From Venturia oleaginea (taxonomy: Eukaryota > Ascomycota > Dothideomycetes > Venturiales > Venturiaceae), in contig JABMLP010000020.1 in the NCBI GenBank assembly GCA_013176395.1, forward strand, positions 806,001 through 870,000: 64,000 bases of DNA. Reading direction: 5' to 3'. A model generated the notes under the pieces. The model ran no database searches and was not told the DNA's origin. It saw only the letters and a program-made list of their open reading frames with translations. Each line of letters begins with the position of its first letter. Within the stretch, counting starts at the first letter, position 1. Below, piece after piece: positions 9,716 through 21,701 of this stretch. Both the position numbers and the translations under genes were made by a program.

Positions 9716-10442
9716 CTAGAATAGACTGAACTACCTAGAAATCAACGTGATCAATGCTGCTTGGCTGTGAGTTTTGCCGAATATTAGTACATCGCGCGTA
9801 ATACCGAATAAGTATTAACACATTGCGCGCAACGCCGACCGACCGGGTGACGCCGGCTATCACCGAGAGCATCGTCTATCGTATATTTTAGCCGATGGCC
9901 GCACCTAGCATTGAGAAATTCACTAACAGGAGAGCTAGATGCCCGAATAGGTATGGAGGGTGGAGGGTTTGAAAAACTTAGCTTTCCTCCCTCTGTTTAT
10001 CTTACAACTACAATCCAATGGTCGTTGAGATAGGCATTCTCGAAAAACTACCTTTGTCTCTAGTACTCGACCCTCAATTGTGCCAAGATTCCATGAACCT
10101 CAGCCTCGACGAGCAAGGCTACCGAAAGATAACCAACATCTGAGCGCCAGAATAATCGTTGAATTCTTTAAACAGACAAGATATCGCACGCAAAAGAGTA
10201 GACTCGGTAGGATGTTCCGATTCCAATTGCCGGTCCCCGCACATAACTCGAGAAGGATCTGTAGGATATGGAATTAGCGAGACTGGACAATCGTGTTTCC
10301 CCTCTCGAACTGTTTAACGTACAAACGCAAATACTTATAACAGATAAAATAATCTCGAAGATAAGTCTACTAGCACAGTGACTTCATCAATTCAGTGCGC
10401 CTCGTGGTAGTACCTAAACTAAAATGAAGACGCGCAACTCGA

Positions 10443-10509
10443 GGTCGATATCGATAAATTTCTAGAGACCCTCTTCTTTGAGATTGCCAGAAACTCACCG
10501 ATATCGATC
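10443..10509. repeat. Palindromic element copy A
   Basis: An inverted repeat of about 67 bp. The left arm begins GGTCGATATCGATAAATTTC and the right arm is its complement, CCAGAAACTCACCGATATCGATC, around a ~20-nt loop. The same unit recurs at 21973-22042, 23049-23115 and 29600-29666, and a half copy at 13738-13766. This copy lies in a gene-free stretch. Confidence 0.85.
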
Positions 10510-10966
10510 TGGGTCACGACTCTCAAACCCTAGTATCACGAGATCAAAACGTGGCGGATCGGAAATCTCACGTGAGATCTCGCGTGGGCATCGTCGCATT
10601 CCACAGAAAGTAACAAAATCAACGAAAAAACAGCACACACAGCGAGAACTCAATTTTTGGAATTTACAGAAGTATCATCTAAGGATCATCAAAACACCTT
10701 TGCCAGTGGCCGCTCCGGCCTCTAGAGGCCATCGCGCGTCCCTCAGCGTCGATGAGATATCTCTAGAGTCGCCGTCGCGGCCACCGCAGAGCAAGCAGAC
10801 GAATACATGAGCAAGCTACACGAACGATGCGTCCACCAAAGACAACAGCAACCATCTAGTCACTATCTCCCGGCTAGTCCATCACCCCAGATGACACTGC
10901 AACGGTCCGAGTCGACGAGTCACTGCTAGAACGGCAATACCTTCAACACAACTCAAACACCAGACG

Positions 10967-11739
10967 CCCGGTGTGCAACAATCGGCACCACACACCACTG
11001 CAACGACTAGACAATCTCTCCCAACGTCTTGGCAAACCGTCCTGCTACAAGCTGTTGCCCAGAGCCTTGAGCCTCTCCCCAAACTGTTGCGTCCCAGTTA
11101 TGGCATTGGCAAGAGTAGGTGCGCGACACAGTAAGTAGTAAGGACGCATAGAAGGAGCCTATTGGCGGCAAATCCCCTCCCTGTAAGCTAGCAGACGTAG
11201 CCTTGAGCCTCTCCCCAGACTGTTGCGTCCCAGTTATGGCAGTGGCAAGAGTAGGTGCGCGATATAGCAAGCAGGGAGAGCGACTGGCAGCAGATAGGCT
11301 CCGACTATAAGACGACAGGTCTACAACACAATCGGTGCGACACGATACGGCAGCTGTTAGAGAACCTCATCTACTATCGTCTCCGCAAACCGTCCTGCTG
11401 CAAGCTGATGTCCAGAGCCTTGAGCCTCTCCCCAAACTGTTGCGTCCCAGTTATGGCATTGGCAAGAGTAGGTGCGCAACACAGTAAGCAGTAAGGACGT
11501 ATAGAAGGAGCTTATTGGCGGCAAATCCCCTCCCTACAAGCCAGCAGACGTAGCCTTGAGCCTCTCCCCAGACTGTTGCGTCCCAGTTATGGCATTGGCA
11601 AGAGTAGGAGCGCGATATAGCAAGTAGGGAGAGCGACTAGCAGCAGATAGGCTCCGACTATAAGACGGCAGGTCTATAGCACGATCGGCGCCATACAATA
11701 CGGCAGCTACCAGACAGCCTCGTCCACGGGCATACCCGG
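10967..11739. repeat. Tandem repeat with 353-bp period and an internal 137-bp subrepeat
   Basis: The block from 11034 (AAACCGTCCTGCT) recurs from 11387, a period of 353 bp, with about 90 percent identity by eye. Inside each unit the sequence GCCTTGAGCCTCTCCCC occurs twice, at about 11063, 11200, 11416 and 11553, that is with spacings 137, 216, 137. A partial third copy of the unit's end appears at 10967-11034. No coding potential is conserved between the units. Confidence 0.85.
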
Positions 11740-11999
11740 AGTATCACACCCAAGCAGCGAAATCACGACTACGATGGTTACTATTGTCTCCAGCATCACA
11801 CAACCAAATACACCGCCGCATAGGAATCTGGTGCAAGGCAACTTTCACAAGCAGAAACATACTTAGGGAACCCATTGGCCTTGAGGGATAAGGCGAAACA
11901 GATAGACAAGCTGAGCATTAGAGGGAGACTGTAGGTAGAAGGATAGCGAAACACGAGGCATTGCCTCTTGAGTCTACATAGCACAGATATACTAGCAGA

Positions 12000-12047
12000 A
12001 TAACCAGTATCTACAAGAGCCAGCGGGCATTTGGAGATACTGGTTAA
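12000..12047. repeat. Hairpin: 12-bp inverted repeat TAACCAGTATCT / AGATACTGGTTA
   Basis: Perfect 12-bp arms separated by about 22 nt. It could be the end of an element or a transcription terminator-like fold. No partner copy was seen elsewhere in the window. Confidence 0.6.
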
Positions 12048-12449
12048 GGGAAAAGAGGGAGGACGGAGGGGACAGCTGGTCTTGTTTCAGTGAACGGGGC
12101 GAAGTGGGGCGCGGTGGATTATATAATCTATCACGTGTCGGCTGTCTGATGAAGTCCTCCTAACCGGACATAGCTGCGTGATTAAGCGGCTGCAACCGAG
12201 TAGGATAAAATCAATCAATCAATCAACAAAATCAACCTCAACCTTTCGATCAAATGATCGTAAAATAACAGCCTTCTCTGACAATTCTCTTCCCATTCAG
12301 AGAATACATGCTGTTAGGCCAGACACGTGTCTGACTGCGCCACCAACTTGAAAGTTCCGAAGCCTAGCACTAACAAATTAAGCGTCCCCACTTTGACCAT
12401 ACGTGAATTTTTGTTATAGATACAGCTTTTGGTTCATAAAGTAGCAATT

Positions 12450-12528
12450 GCCCGGCTAGCTCAATCGGTAGAGCATGAGACTCTTACCAGACATCTCAAG
12501 GCTGCGGGTTCGACCCCCGCGTTGGGCT
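12450..12528 (+). tRNA. tRNA-Lys (anticodon CTT) with a short intron
   Basis: The acceptor arms GCCCGGC (12450-12456) and GTTGGGC (12521-12527) pair with two G-T wobbles. The D arm has TAGCTCAATCGGTAGAGC (A box), the T arm has CTGCGGGTTCGACCCCCGC (B box). The anticodon stem TGAGA/TCTCA encloses CTCTTA, giving anticodon CTT at loop positions 34-36, followed by a 6-nt insertion CCAGAC before A38, the usual place for a tRNA intron. A T run at 12528-12532 would end Pol III transcription. It lies alone in a gene-poor region. Confidence 0.93.
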
Positions 12529-12532
12529 TTTT

Positions 12533-14483
12533 ATGCCCTCACTTTGTTCACGTGTCCTTTCTTTCGTCCATTTTGCATTCCATGCACATAACTTATTTTG
12601 ACATATCAATCAAAGTGTGGGCGTCTGCGCTAAGATAGGTTGACGGGCCGAGATGAAAAGACCAGTTGAATGCTATGAATTTCTTTTGTTACATAAGAAA
12701 TTGACTTGCCCTTTTATTCTTGAAGTCCTCCCTCCTCCCTCCGTCTAATATTTTGGTGGTATAACAGAGGAAAGTATTCGGGTGCAGGTCTTCGTCCCCT
12801 ATTCGAAATCTTCCAGAAAAGGTCAGATTATATTCGTCTGGACCTGTTCTATTCCCAAATCATACTTTCACTCTACTTACTCTCCTTATGATTTCCTCTC
12901 AAAACCGTGTCGGTTTCCCCATTTTTAAAAATAGTCTTATCCCTCTAGTTATCCATCATACTCCCAACCCCTCCCCAACTAAAAAGGTAAGCAAGAGAAG
13001 AAAAGTCGGTACATCTCCTCAAGCAAAGCCCATCAACACAAGATCAAAACCACCCAACCCTCTTTGCCATGTCAAAACAAGAACGCCATAAAAGATAACC
13101 AAGGCTCTCGATAGCGAGGAAATAACTATGCAAAGTATTTATCAACTCCTCATCATCCAAGGAACCTCCAACCCGATATCATCATCTCCAATCCAATCTC
13201 AAAAGCGCCAAAGCCCCTAGCGAAACATTCGAAAATCGATATTATATCTGAAGTGGAACAACACAAAGTATGAATTCAATGAGTGACTGCATAACCCTCG
13301 AACTGAGTGGAAAATGGGGGCTATCTATACAAAGAGAGTGTACTGACATAGGTTCTGACACCGCAGAGATACCGAGCAAACAAGAGTGAGAACAAACAGG
13401 TTTTGAAACGACTTTGAAACCGTTGGTGTTACCACCATATTGCAACATATTATCCATTTCCCCTCGAACTCGGATAGGGGGGGGGGGGGGGGCGAATTGT
13501 TAGATTTTTTCTCGGCTATGGAGATGGCGGGTTCATTCTTCGTGGTAATGCTGGATAAAGCGGGCCCTTTTTCCTTCCTCTGATGGCAGAATGGGAATGG
13601 GTCCGTTTCCGAGAGAGAAAACATAGAGGATAGAGAAGATACCACGGTACCACGGCTTTTTTAATTTCCATTCCCCAATTTCCATTTCCCCTGCTCGTCG
13701 ATGATACATGGAATCCGAATTCGACGCCATTGGCTGGAGATCGATATTGATAAGTTTCTGGCGACATGGACCCTTCGGCTTACCAGGGATTTATCCATCT
13801 CGTCCTTAAGTTTGCAGGGCTTGAGTTTGGTTTTCAATAAGAGATTGGCTCGTGGGTTCTGTGGCCCCTGGTCTCTGGAGGTTATGATTGATTCTTCGAA
13901 GTAGAGGTTGCTTGCTACCAGAGATTGGTATTGATTTGTTACCGGCGGAGGAGGTACTCGGATCTACCAACATAGCTTGAGAAGCAACACCCCTCCTAAA
14001 AAAGCCGCATACAACAACAATCTTTTCTCCGTTGGGAAAGAAAAAGAGAAGGAAAAATGGTAATACGAGTATTCCCTATAATGCAGCGAGAGATTCGCTA
14101 TCCGCACATAAGGCAGCAGAAACTTTGAAACATACGAAATTTCGAGAGTAACAACATAAGAGGATGGATAATTCGGTGTCAATCCATGTCAAGTCTAATG
14201 ATGGGGAAACTCTGTTAGCTAGGCGAAAGAGGAACATGCAAACAGATGTAGATAGTACAATAGAAATGATATTCTCCTCACCTCTCCATGCCCTCCCATC
14301 CTCTAGATACACTTCCTCCTCCTTAAAACAGCTCTGATCATACAATTGCATATCTCAAAAAGAGGCTTAATTTCTTCCCTCCCCGCTAAGACAGAAACAC
14401 TACAAACGCCCCCAAAAACGCCGATGCCATGCCCAAAAAACACACAAATACAAACCCGCGATTCCCTCCCCCACCGCATCTCT
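12533..14483. other. Gene-free stretch
   Basis: No supported gene. Contains a 16-nt G run (13477-13492) and a half copy of the palindromic element (13738-13766). Short frames here show no domain or composition signal. Confidence 0.5.
13738..13766. repeat. Palindromic element half copy B
   Basis: A single arm, AGATCGATATTGATAAGTTTC followed by TGGCGACA, matches the left arm of the palindromic family. No complementary right arm is found within 150 bp, so this is a truncated copy. Confidence 0.65.
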
Positions 14484-15942
14484 CTAACCTTGGTGTAACT
14501 TTTTGATTCTTGAGTGACCCTCATACAATGCCCTATCAACAGCAGCGGCAACGGTCAATGTGCCACCAATAACGGCGCAAACACCGACCAAGAAACCGGA
14601 AAAGGTCTTGGTGCGGGTCTCGCGGTTGATAACTTTCATGGGAGAGATGTCCTATGAATTGATTAGCTACTACAAGCATCACAATTGTAAAGAGACAAGA
14701 GAGCGCCAAAACTTACGTAGCTGAAAAAAACACCCGGGATACCACCCCTAGCGTGCAATCTCTCTTTATGTCCATCCTTCTCATCATTGCCACCATGAAC
14801 ACTCCTCTTATGACTGGTGACAGAGTACTGATGCGTCTCAATACTACCATGTTCACCGTGTCCATAAGCCCCGATACCAATCCACTCATGCGGTAAGGCA
14901 TGAGCACCAGTATCAATATTGCCCTTGCCCTTCAGCTTTTCCCAGCCCAAAGGTAGATAAGCCGTCGACACGACCTTGACAAAGTACATGTAATTGAACG
15001 CCTTCTCATCAGTGTGCTGGCTAGTCCCGTCAAGAGGATTGACATGGTGCGATGTCCATACGCCCCCAAGACCACCCATAGCTTTGATGGCCGATTCAGG
15101 GACTTGAGGTCCAAATCTCAACTGGTGGATTTCATGAGTGAAATCGTGCTTCGCGTCATCTTTGAAGTAGTTCTCCAGATCGTGGACGTGCATGTTGCCA
15201 TTCGAGAAACTCTTGCCAGGTGCGAAGTGGAAGTTTCCTACAACCTTGTTGACACGGATACCGCCTTCGATGCGGCATCCCTCGCGGCGCTGGGCATCGA
15301 GGTGTTCGGCATAGTGTTCGCGCTCGCATTGTTCCACGCCCTCGCCACGACCAAAGGACCAGGAGATAGAGGCGTAGGCTTCGCGGACTTCGTCGCAGGT
15401 ATTGCAGCAGTCTTTTTTCTTCGCGTTTTCGGGAGCAGGAGCACCGTAGCATTCACCACAGTACTTAGGGTCGAGATGTTGCGCGTCATCCCCGTGTCTA
15501 CACAATCCTCACATTAGCAGCCATCACTCCTTACACAACTCAAAAGAAGAAGTAGAGAGGGCAGAACCCACAAATCCAAATCCTTAACCTCAATAACATG
15601 ACCTCCCTCCGCCTCATTTGCAAGCCTAGTCTTCGTGACCCCGTGCATAACACCCGTCTGCACCTCCCCACTAACATCCATAACATCCAGTGTCAAAAGC
15701 TCGCAAGGTACCCTCGGAAACGTGATGTTCATGTGGATCTCCATCTTTTCTCCTCGCCCTTTGTCGACTATGAGCTCCGGTTTCACAATAACCCGGCGAT
15801 ATTCTGTCCATTCCCCGAAGGTGAGCCATAGTATTATGAGGAGGGAGGTGATTGTGACGATTCCACCAGAGGTGGTGCGGACGCGAGCGTCCTCGACCGT
15901 TTTTGTAAAGGCATCAATGCGGGTGAAGCGCTTGAGGGACAT
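14484..15942 (-). CDS. ERV46: Erv46-like COPII vesicle cargo receptor
   Basis: A protein of 439 residues from three exons: 15942-15572, 15497-14717 and 14651-14484 (introns 74 and 65 nt, donors GTGGGT and GTAAGT; exon sum 1320 nt). Family members cycle between ER and Golgi with Erv41 and retrieve cargo. Visible features are an N-terminal membrane segment (GGIVTITSLLIILWLTFGEW, about residues 27-46), a lumenal domain with a conserved cysteine group (YCGECYGA, DCCNTCDEV), the motif NFHFAPGKSF, and a C-terminal membrane segment (TFSGFLVGVCAVIGGTLTVAAAVDRAL). The length and two-membrane-segment layout fit Erv46/ERGIC3. A His/Gly-rich insert before the last exon is less conserved. The frame is intact. 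Confidence 0.92.
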
Positions 15943-17020
15943 GTTGGTGCAAGAGGAGTACTGGGCTCGATGGGAGTATTAATCGAAAGGGTGGACTCGA
16001 GGATTGAAAAGAAAGGCGACTTTTCGCAGCGAGAAAGCTGGTGCTGGAGTGGAATTGAATGGCCGTATGGAATTGCTGGGCCAACTTCCTACGGGCAAGA
16101 TATGAAGAGAACAATAAAAGAGGGTGGGTTCTGTTCTGCGCCTGCGAGATTGGAGTGTGTTGTTGTCTCAAGACGGGAACGTGGTGGGAGTCTCGAGTTA
16201 CGGACAGATTTACCACATTGCCGACGCGAGGGCGAACGCCAGGGTCTGATGACAAGGCTGACTCTGTTTTCCTAGTGCACTGGGCAAACACTCATGAACA
16301 TGAAGAATCAGAATCAGAATCAGAATCAGAATCAGAATCTTATATTATTTTACAATCGTTTCATCCCCGAAGATTCAAACAGGGTATCAATCCCCGTCCT
16401 GTCTCAAGACGACCCGGCCTATCCCTCATACTGTACATCAATCTTCAATTCTCGCGCGCACCTAAGGCCGCAATGTCCACCTCAAGCCAAAGCCTGTATC
16501 CAGTCCACAAACAATACACATTAGAGTTGCGGATCTCTTGTTTCTCCTCAGAATACCATTCAATAACTGGCTTGCAACTATAGCAGAGTACCATCGGAAG
16601 AAGAAGGCCACCCATCCATCCTGCCGAATAGAAAATCTCGCTCAGAACCGAAGTACAAAATAAAGAAATTCTAATGTCGCCAGAGAAAATGATGAAGGAA
16701 TGCAAAGAGGCGGAAGCGCAGAACGATCCATCATAGTGCGCACCTCAAATCAAACACCTGTCTTGGGCCTTCCAACGTGAAATAAAAACAAACTCCACGC
16801 AAATGCTCTCAAACCGAGTGACCGGAAGCGCCCCACGCTGTGAAGCGAGACTTCTGACAAAGAAGTAGTGTACCGGAAGGTGATCCGAGTATCCAGGAAT
16901 TTCCGTATATCCAGTTCAGTTTCGTTCGTCCTCTCTCCCATCGACTTTGCTGCCGGATCTTGGATGTCTAGCTTTGTACGTGCCTTTTGTACATTTCGTA
17001 AGCAAACATCGGCAAAAAAA
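15943..17020. other. Intergenic, with a hexanucleotide microsatellite
   Basis: Upstream of the Erv46-like gene and downstream of the Rax2-like gene. At 16305-16340 the unit GAATCA is repeated six times (the last one GAATCT). No gene recognised. Confidence 0.6.
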
Positions 17021-20000
17021 TCAAATCCCGCCTGCCCCTCTACCACCCGGCCCAATATTGCCAAAGAGATGCTCGGGTGGTATTCGACTCATGTTATCGT
17101 TTCCTTTCGGCAGCGATTGAGGCAATGGCTGGAATCCATCTTTATTGCGTCGATACCTTTCTGATACGATGCCAGCAATCACGAGAATGAAGATGATCGC
17201 GAGCGCAATGGCAAGCGCCACAAGAACGACAAGGCCAACGGCGAGATGGTGACCTAGTGGTGAGTTGTTAGCGACTAAACGGATGGGCTAGATTGATCGT
17301 GACTCACGGCTCTTCTTGAAAAAGTTGGAAGGTTTTTCCACAAATACTTGAGACATGCTTCCGGACCCTGTCCCCTTGACGGAAAGGAGATAAGGCGTCC
17401 AAGCGGTGCCATTAAACAGCGCACCAGATGCGTTGCCAAAGTTAGGAACATTGAGTTGACCAAGTACAAGAAGAGCATTATTCTTATCGAGAAATGTGCT
17501 GGCTGCGTGGTCCTGTGTAGTGGAGAAAACTTGCAGACCTTGAATATTTGAACCAACCCCAAGAGCGGGTTGAATTGCGGTCCATTTTGAACCGTCATAT
17601 TTTTGAAGTAATGGAGCACCATCGGTGTTGGAGCCAGTGACCCAGAGTTGGGTTCCGTCTTGGCTTGCTGGGGTCAGTGTCGTGATGCTACCGCTTGGTC
17701 CGCCGATGGCGGTGAAGGAAGATGCTTTGGAGTCATACTTCACAACTGTACTCGCGTTGCCATTTACCGAGAGATTTCCAACAAGGACCAGATGACTGTT
17801 GTCGACCCAGATCATGGCGGCGACTGCGCCTGCAAGGCCGTTGCCAGGGCTGTTCCATTGGTCGCGGCTAGTGTCGTACACGCAAAGCGATGGGCAACTG
17901 AATGATCCGGCGGAATCGAAGGTGCCTCCAACATAAACGAGAGTTGTGCTAGGCTGTGGTGCAATGGCATTGACAACCACATTGCTGCCTTGAAGCGCAG
18001 CTGGTTGGGTGGTAGCGTAATCAGAGGCCTTCAGGTCATACACGAACAGTCCTCTGACATCTCTACCGTGCACGCTTCCGGAGATCCTGCCGCCAGTGAA
18101 AAGCAATGTGCTCTGGAAGCCGAACGTCTGGACAATAGAATTGCTGCTTACGCCACCGGCAAGACCCGTGATTGCGCCGTTATTCGTGTTGTTGATGATG
18201 GCGAGATTGTTGATTACCGACCCATTCGAGGCTGCTGAGGTGAAGTGTCCGCCATAAATGGTCAAGTTCAAATCGTTCGCATTGTAGAACAAGCCAGTCA
18301 CGACGCCGTTGGTGTTGGCACTAGCAACAGCTCTCTTGCGGCTGGTGGTTGATGATTGCTGAATATTGATTGGGAACTGCTGAAGAGACGTGCCAGTTCC
18401 AGCGAGCTCGACAGTACCGCTTGCACCTAGATCTTGAGATGAAACGCTGCCAGCAAGCAGAGGTGGGTTGTTGGGAACAAGCGTCGAGGCAGTAAGGGTA
18501 CCCTTCAAGGAGATGCCCGGAATGTTGAGGTTTTGCAACCAGTTGGCTCTCCCAGGGACCCAGACAGCAAAGTTCATAACAGCGAAGGCCTTGTTGCTGC
18601 CAAAAGCGAGAACCAAGTCGAACATACCACTGACAGCGATCGCAAGCTCTGGTTTGTTGGATGCGGTCAAGTTGATAGCAAATGGGACCATGTATGTAGC
18701 TACACCGTTGATGCCAGCGCCGAGTGGAGACCATGTGCGAGTGGAGATGTTATATGCTGCGACACCCTTCAAACCTTGGGTTGTACCTTGGGTTGTCGCG
18801 TTGAAGCTTCCACCCATGTAGAGCACAGAGCTGTTGAGGTACATTGCTTGCACAGGCCCGTTCAAACCACCCTCTCCAAGATCTTTGGCGCTATCACTAA
18901 CCGAGAGAATGCTCGAGGCAGACGCTTTCGAGTTTGAGAAGCTGCCTGCAACGTAGACAGTGTTGCCGTCTGCTACAACTGCATTGACAGTAGCCCCATC
19001 ATTGAGGTCGTTTCCAGCAACATCGATAGCAGACTTGGTGAAGTCGGTCTGAACAGTGGCCAGGTTTGGATTGTACTCATACACACCATTCAGACCACCG
19101 GTGGAGTTGCTTTTGAGATCAGCCCGAACGCGCTGCGCAACAATCGTGAGTGGGCCCTGCTGGCCTGAGCTTGGTGACAATGTGATTGATGGCTTGAAAC
19201 TGCCACTTGCCGTATCAACCCGACCGTTGTAGATTTCGTCATATTTGTCGTAGTAATTGGTTTGGTACAGTTCCACACTGAAAGGCTGGCTTGGCCCACT
19301 GCTACCAGTTGACATGACACCAGTGACGTTAACACGTCCACGCGCACCACAAGTGTTGTCTTGTATACAACCTGGCGTGTACATAGTGATTGAGTAATTT
19401 CCAGATTGCTTGATGTTTGGCACAAAGGTTACAGAAGCACTTGCAGACGAAATGTCGCCAGTGAGGTTTGCAGTCAAGTATTCCGAATAGCTTTGGTGAG
19501 ATGGAGTGACTGCCCATGGACCTGTACGAGTAGACGAAGCTGAACCGGTAGAGACTCCATTACAGGCTTGCTCATTGAACTCGTTGATTGCGAAGGAGTA
19601 AATGTCTGTTGGCTGGTTAGCTTCATTCAATGACAATCAATGCGATGTTCCTACCATTCTGGAAAAGCTCAATGCCGGCAAGTCCAGCGCCAGCGCCATA
19701 CCACTCAGAAATGTCCATGCGGAAAGCGTTCATTCCAACCTGGTTTACGAAAGTGAAGTCCTGTTCTGTTTGGTTGTTTTGCGGTAGAGGGCATCGAGCG
19801 TCGCAATGTTGCGTTTGTCCATTGGGATCGATATAGCTGAAGTTCATGATTCCATTGAGCGGGAGCGCGGTGAAACGCCACGTTCTGGTGCCACGACCGT
19901 CCTGGTTGGTATTGTAGAGCCGCAACTTCGTGGGCACAAACCCAAACTGAAAGGTTGCTGACCACGAACCGGGAGTGTTGTCCTGCAGTTCCCAAGTGTT

Positions 20001-20795
20001 GCCTGGTCCGCCCTGCTGCGCGGTTTTGCAGATGATGTTTCGCGGATCGCTATAGCCGTTGGCAGTTGAGCTTCCTACAGAAGTGATGTTGCCAGAACCG
20101 ATAGGAATGACCTGGCTATCGTGCACCGTAGGGACAGTTGTCGAGTTTCCCAGTCCATCAAACTTGCCTCCAAAGATGATGTTTCCGTTTGTAGTCTTCG
20201 TGATGGAGCTGACGGGCCCATTGAACCCCTGGAACGGCAGGTTGGTCCATCCAGTTGTCCAGGCAATGGCATTCGCAGAGTTGGCGCCGTTGAACGCTCC
20301 GCCCACGTAAACCGTGCTCGTGTTCCTGTCACAGTACAGCGCAGACACCCTTCCACTGAGTCCCGGAAGCGGTACGATTTGCGATGTGGTGGCATTGAAC
20401 AATGCGATGCCGTTGGCCTGCACTCCTCCCAAACTCGTGAAATTTCCTCCGACCACCACTCCAGCCAATGTCCCGTCCTTCAGCACAAATGGGCACATTG
20501 CTTGTATCGAGGCGTCCGAAGATTGGAGGGTCGCAAAGGCACCGGTAGGGTACCGCGAGAGCAGCGACATGGAGCCATTGGTGTTACCCGGATTCTGCGT
20601 TTGTCCGGCAAACTAATATAGTGATACCCCATCGAAGTCTCCAACGACGCCGACGTGTCCCAATTGCGATATGTCAAGGTTGGCAGGCGGGACTCGCTGG
20701 AACGAAAAGGCTCGCGCAGTCGTCAGGTACTGCGACGCGGCAAGGATCACCGTTGCCAGCTCCGTAGAGCTGAGCAACGCGAGGAGATGCCTCAT
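17021..20795 (-). CDS. rax2: Rax2-like cortical polarity protein, with an in-frame TAG at codon 61
   Basis: Exons 20795-19655, 19605-17308 and 17253-17021 (introns 49 and 54 nt, each with GT, CTAAC-like branch and AG) sum to 3672 nt, 1224 codons. Rax2 proteins are large extracellular-domain membrane proteins marking sites of polarised growth. Visible here: an N-terminal hydrophobic segment, repeated kelch/propeller-like VYVGGxF motifs (VVVGGNFTSLGG, VYVGGAFNGANS, IIFGGKFDGLGN, LVYVGGTFDSAG), many N-glycosylation sites, one C-terminal membrane segment (LVVLVALAIALAIIFILVIAGIV) and the cytoplasmic motif RIPPEHLFG. The whole reading frame is kept except for TAG at 20613-20615, where the family motif SLYQF is expected. 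If the stop is real the gene is broken or translated from a later Met (20570), losing the signal region. Confidence 0.9.
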
Positions 20796-21701
20796 CGCAT
20801 AGGGAGGTCGAGGGTCGTGGTGTTGGGCGAGGATTGCAGAGCGAGTGACGATTTGTTAGGAAAGCTCGGTGCTCCGCTGGGGCAAGAGAGTGGGTGTGGT
20901 GTTGATTGACAAAGGAGCGGATGGTGCTGCAATGGAAGGGACGTTAGGTCGGCGTGACGCTAAAGCACGACTCCTGGAGCAGGTAGCAGGGTACCTCCGT
21001 AGGTCAAACGAACCAGGGGATCCGAACGAGTGTGAGTGTGAGGCGAGGCGACTGTGCAACAATATGGAATCGATGCAGCGCAAAGAGTGACTGACTGACT
21101 GCAGCGGCCGAAGGGCACAGTGATGACAAGATGGTGGTGTAGGGTGAAGAAGAGCTACTCCAGAAGCAGAGTCTTGCCAGGGCTTTCCACGGCTGCCGTG
21201 TCCTCCAGCGACGTCCGTGAACTCAATGGAAATTATGGTAAGATTGAAATGGGCCACTTTTAGCAACGCGCCCAATGAGACGATCCACTTGTCGGCCACG
21301 GATATCACCGCCATACTAGTAGTACGCTGAATCCGACTTTATATTGGGTCACACGTTTCAATTGGCCAGAGGACCTGATCGTCGCCTCGACTTTTGTTTT
21401 CCCTCGTTGGTTTGCAGGGGTCAAAGCATTCATAGTTTTACTTCTCCTCAAACATACTGTTTGTGAATAATTCCAAACCCTTCCAATACCACCGCCAAAC
21501 AGCCTATTCCTCGCTGACAATGCCATGCTCGAGCCACGCAGTGACTCCAATCTCCTCTTTCCCGCCCTGCGCCACCTTGTGCCTCGGCCGTGTGACGCCA
21601 GGAATTTCGCTCATCAAACCAAACGGCAGAACATTGATGAGCCTCATAAACTTCGTAAACTCATGAGTATGGTGATGTTTCGATCATCGACCAGGATATC
21701 G
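20796..21701. other. Intergenic between rax2-like and LanC-like genes
   Basis: Holds the 5' flank of the Rax2-like gene and the 3' flank of the LanC-like gene, both on the minus strand. No further gene recognised. Confidence 0.5.

Larger units (their letters stand above)
8893..12449. other. Gene-free repeat-rich stretch
   Basis: I see no convincing gene over about 3.5 kb. It holds LTR-like remnants (9013-9250, 9515-9715), AT-rich spacers, one palindromic element copy (10443-10509), the 353-bp tandem repeat (10967-11739), and a hairpin at 12000-12047. The short open frames here lack domains, conserved composition or splice support. Confidence 0.6.

Noticed and set aside
10478..10810. 110-codon plus-strand ORF
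   Set aside because: It starts inside palindromic copy A, is very basic and shows no domain; likely chance.
12148..12180. Hammerhead-ribozyme-like core (CTGATGA then GTCC...GGAC)
   Set aside because: The conserved GAAA after stem II is absent (ATAG instead) and no stem I/III pairing with a cleavage triplet could be found.
15014..15517. 167-codon plus-strand ORF
   Set aside because: Lies exactly opposite the main exon of the Erv46-like gene; a coding shadow.
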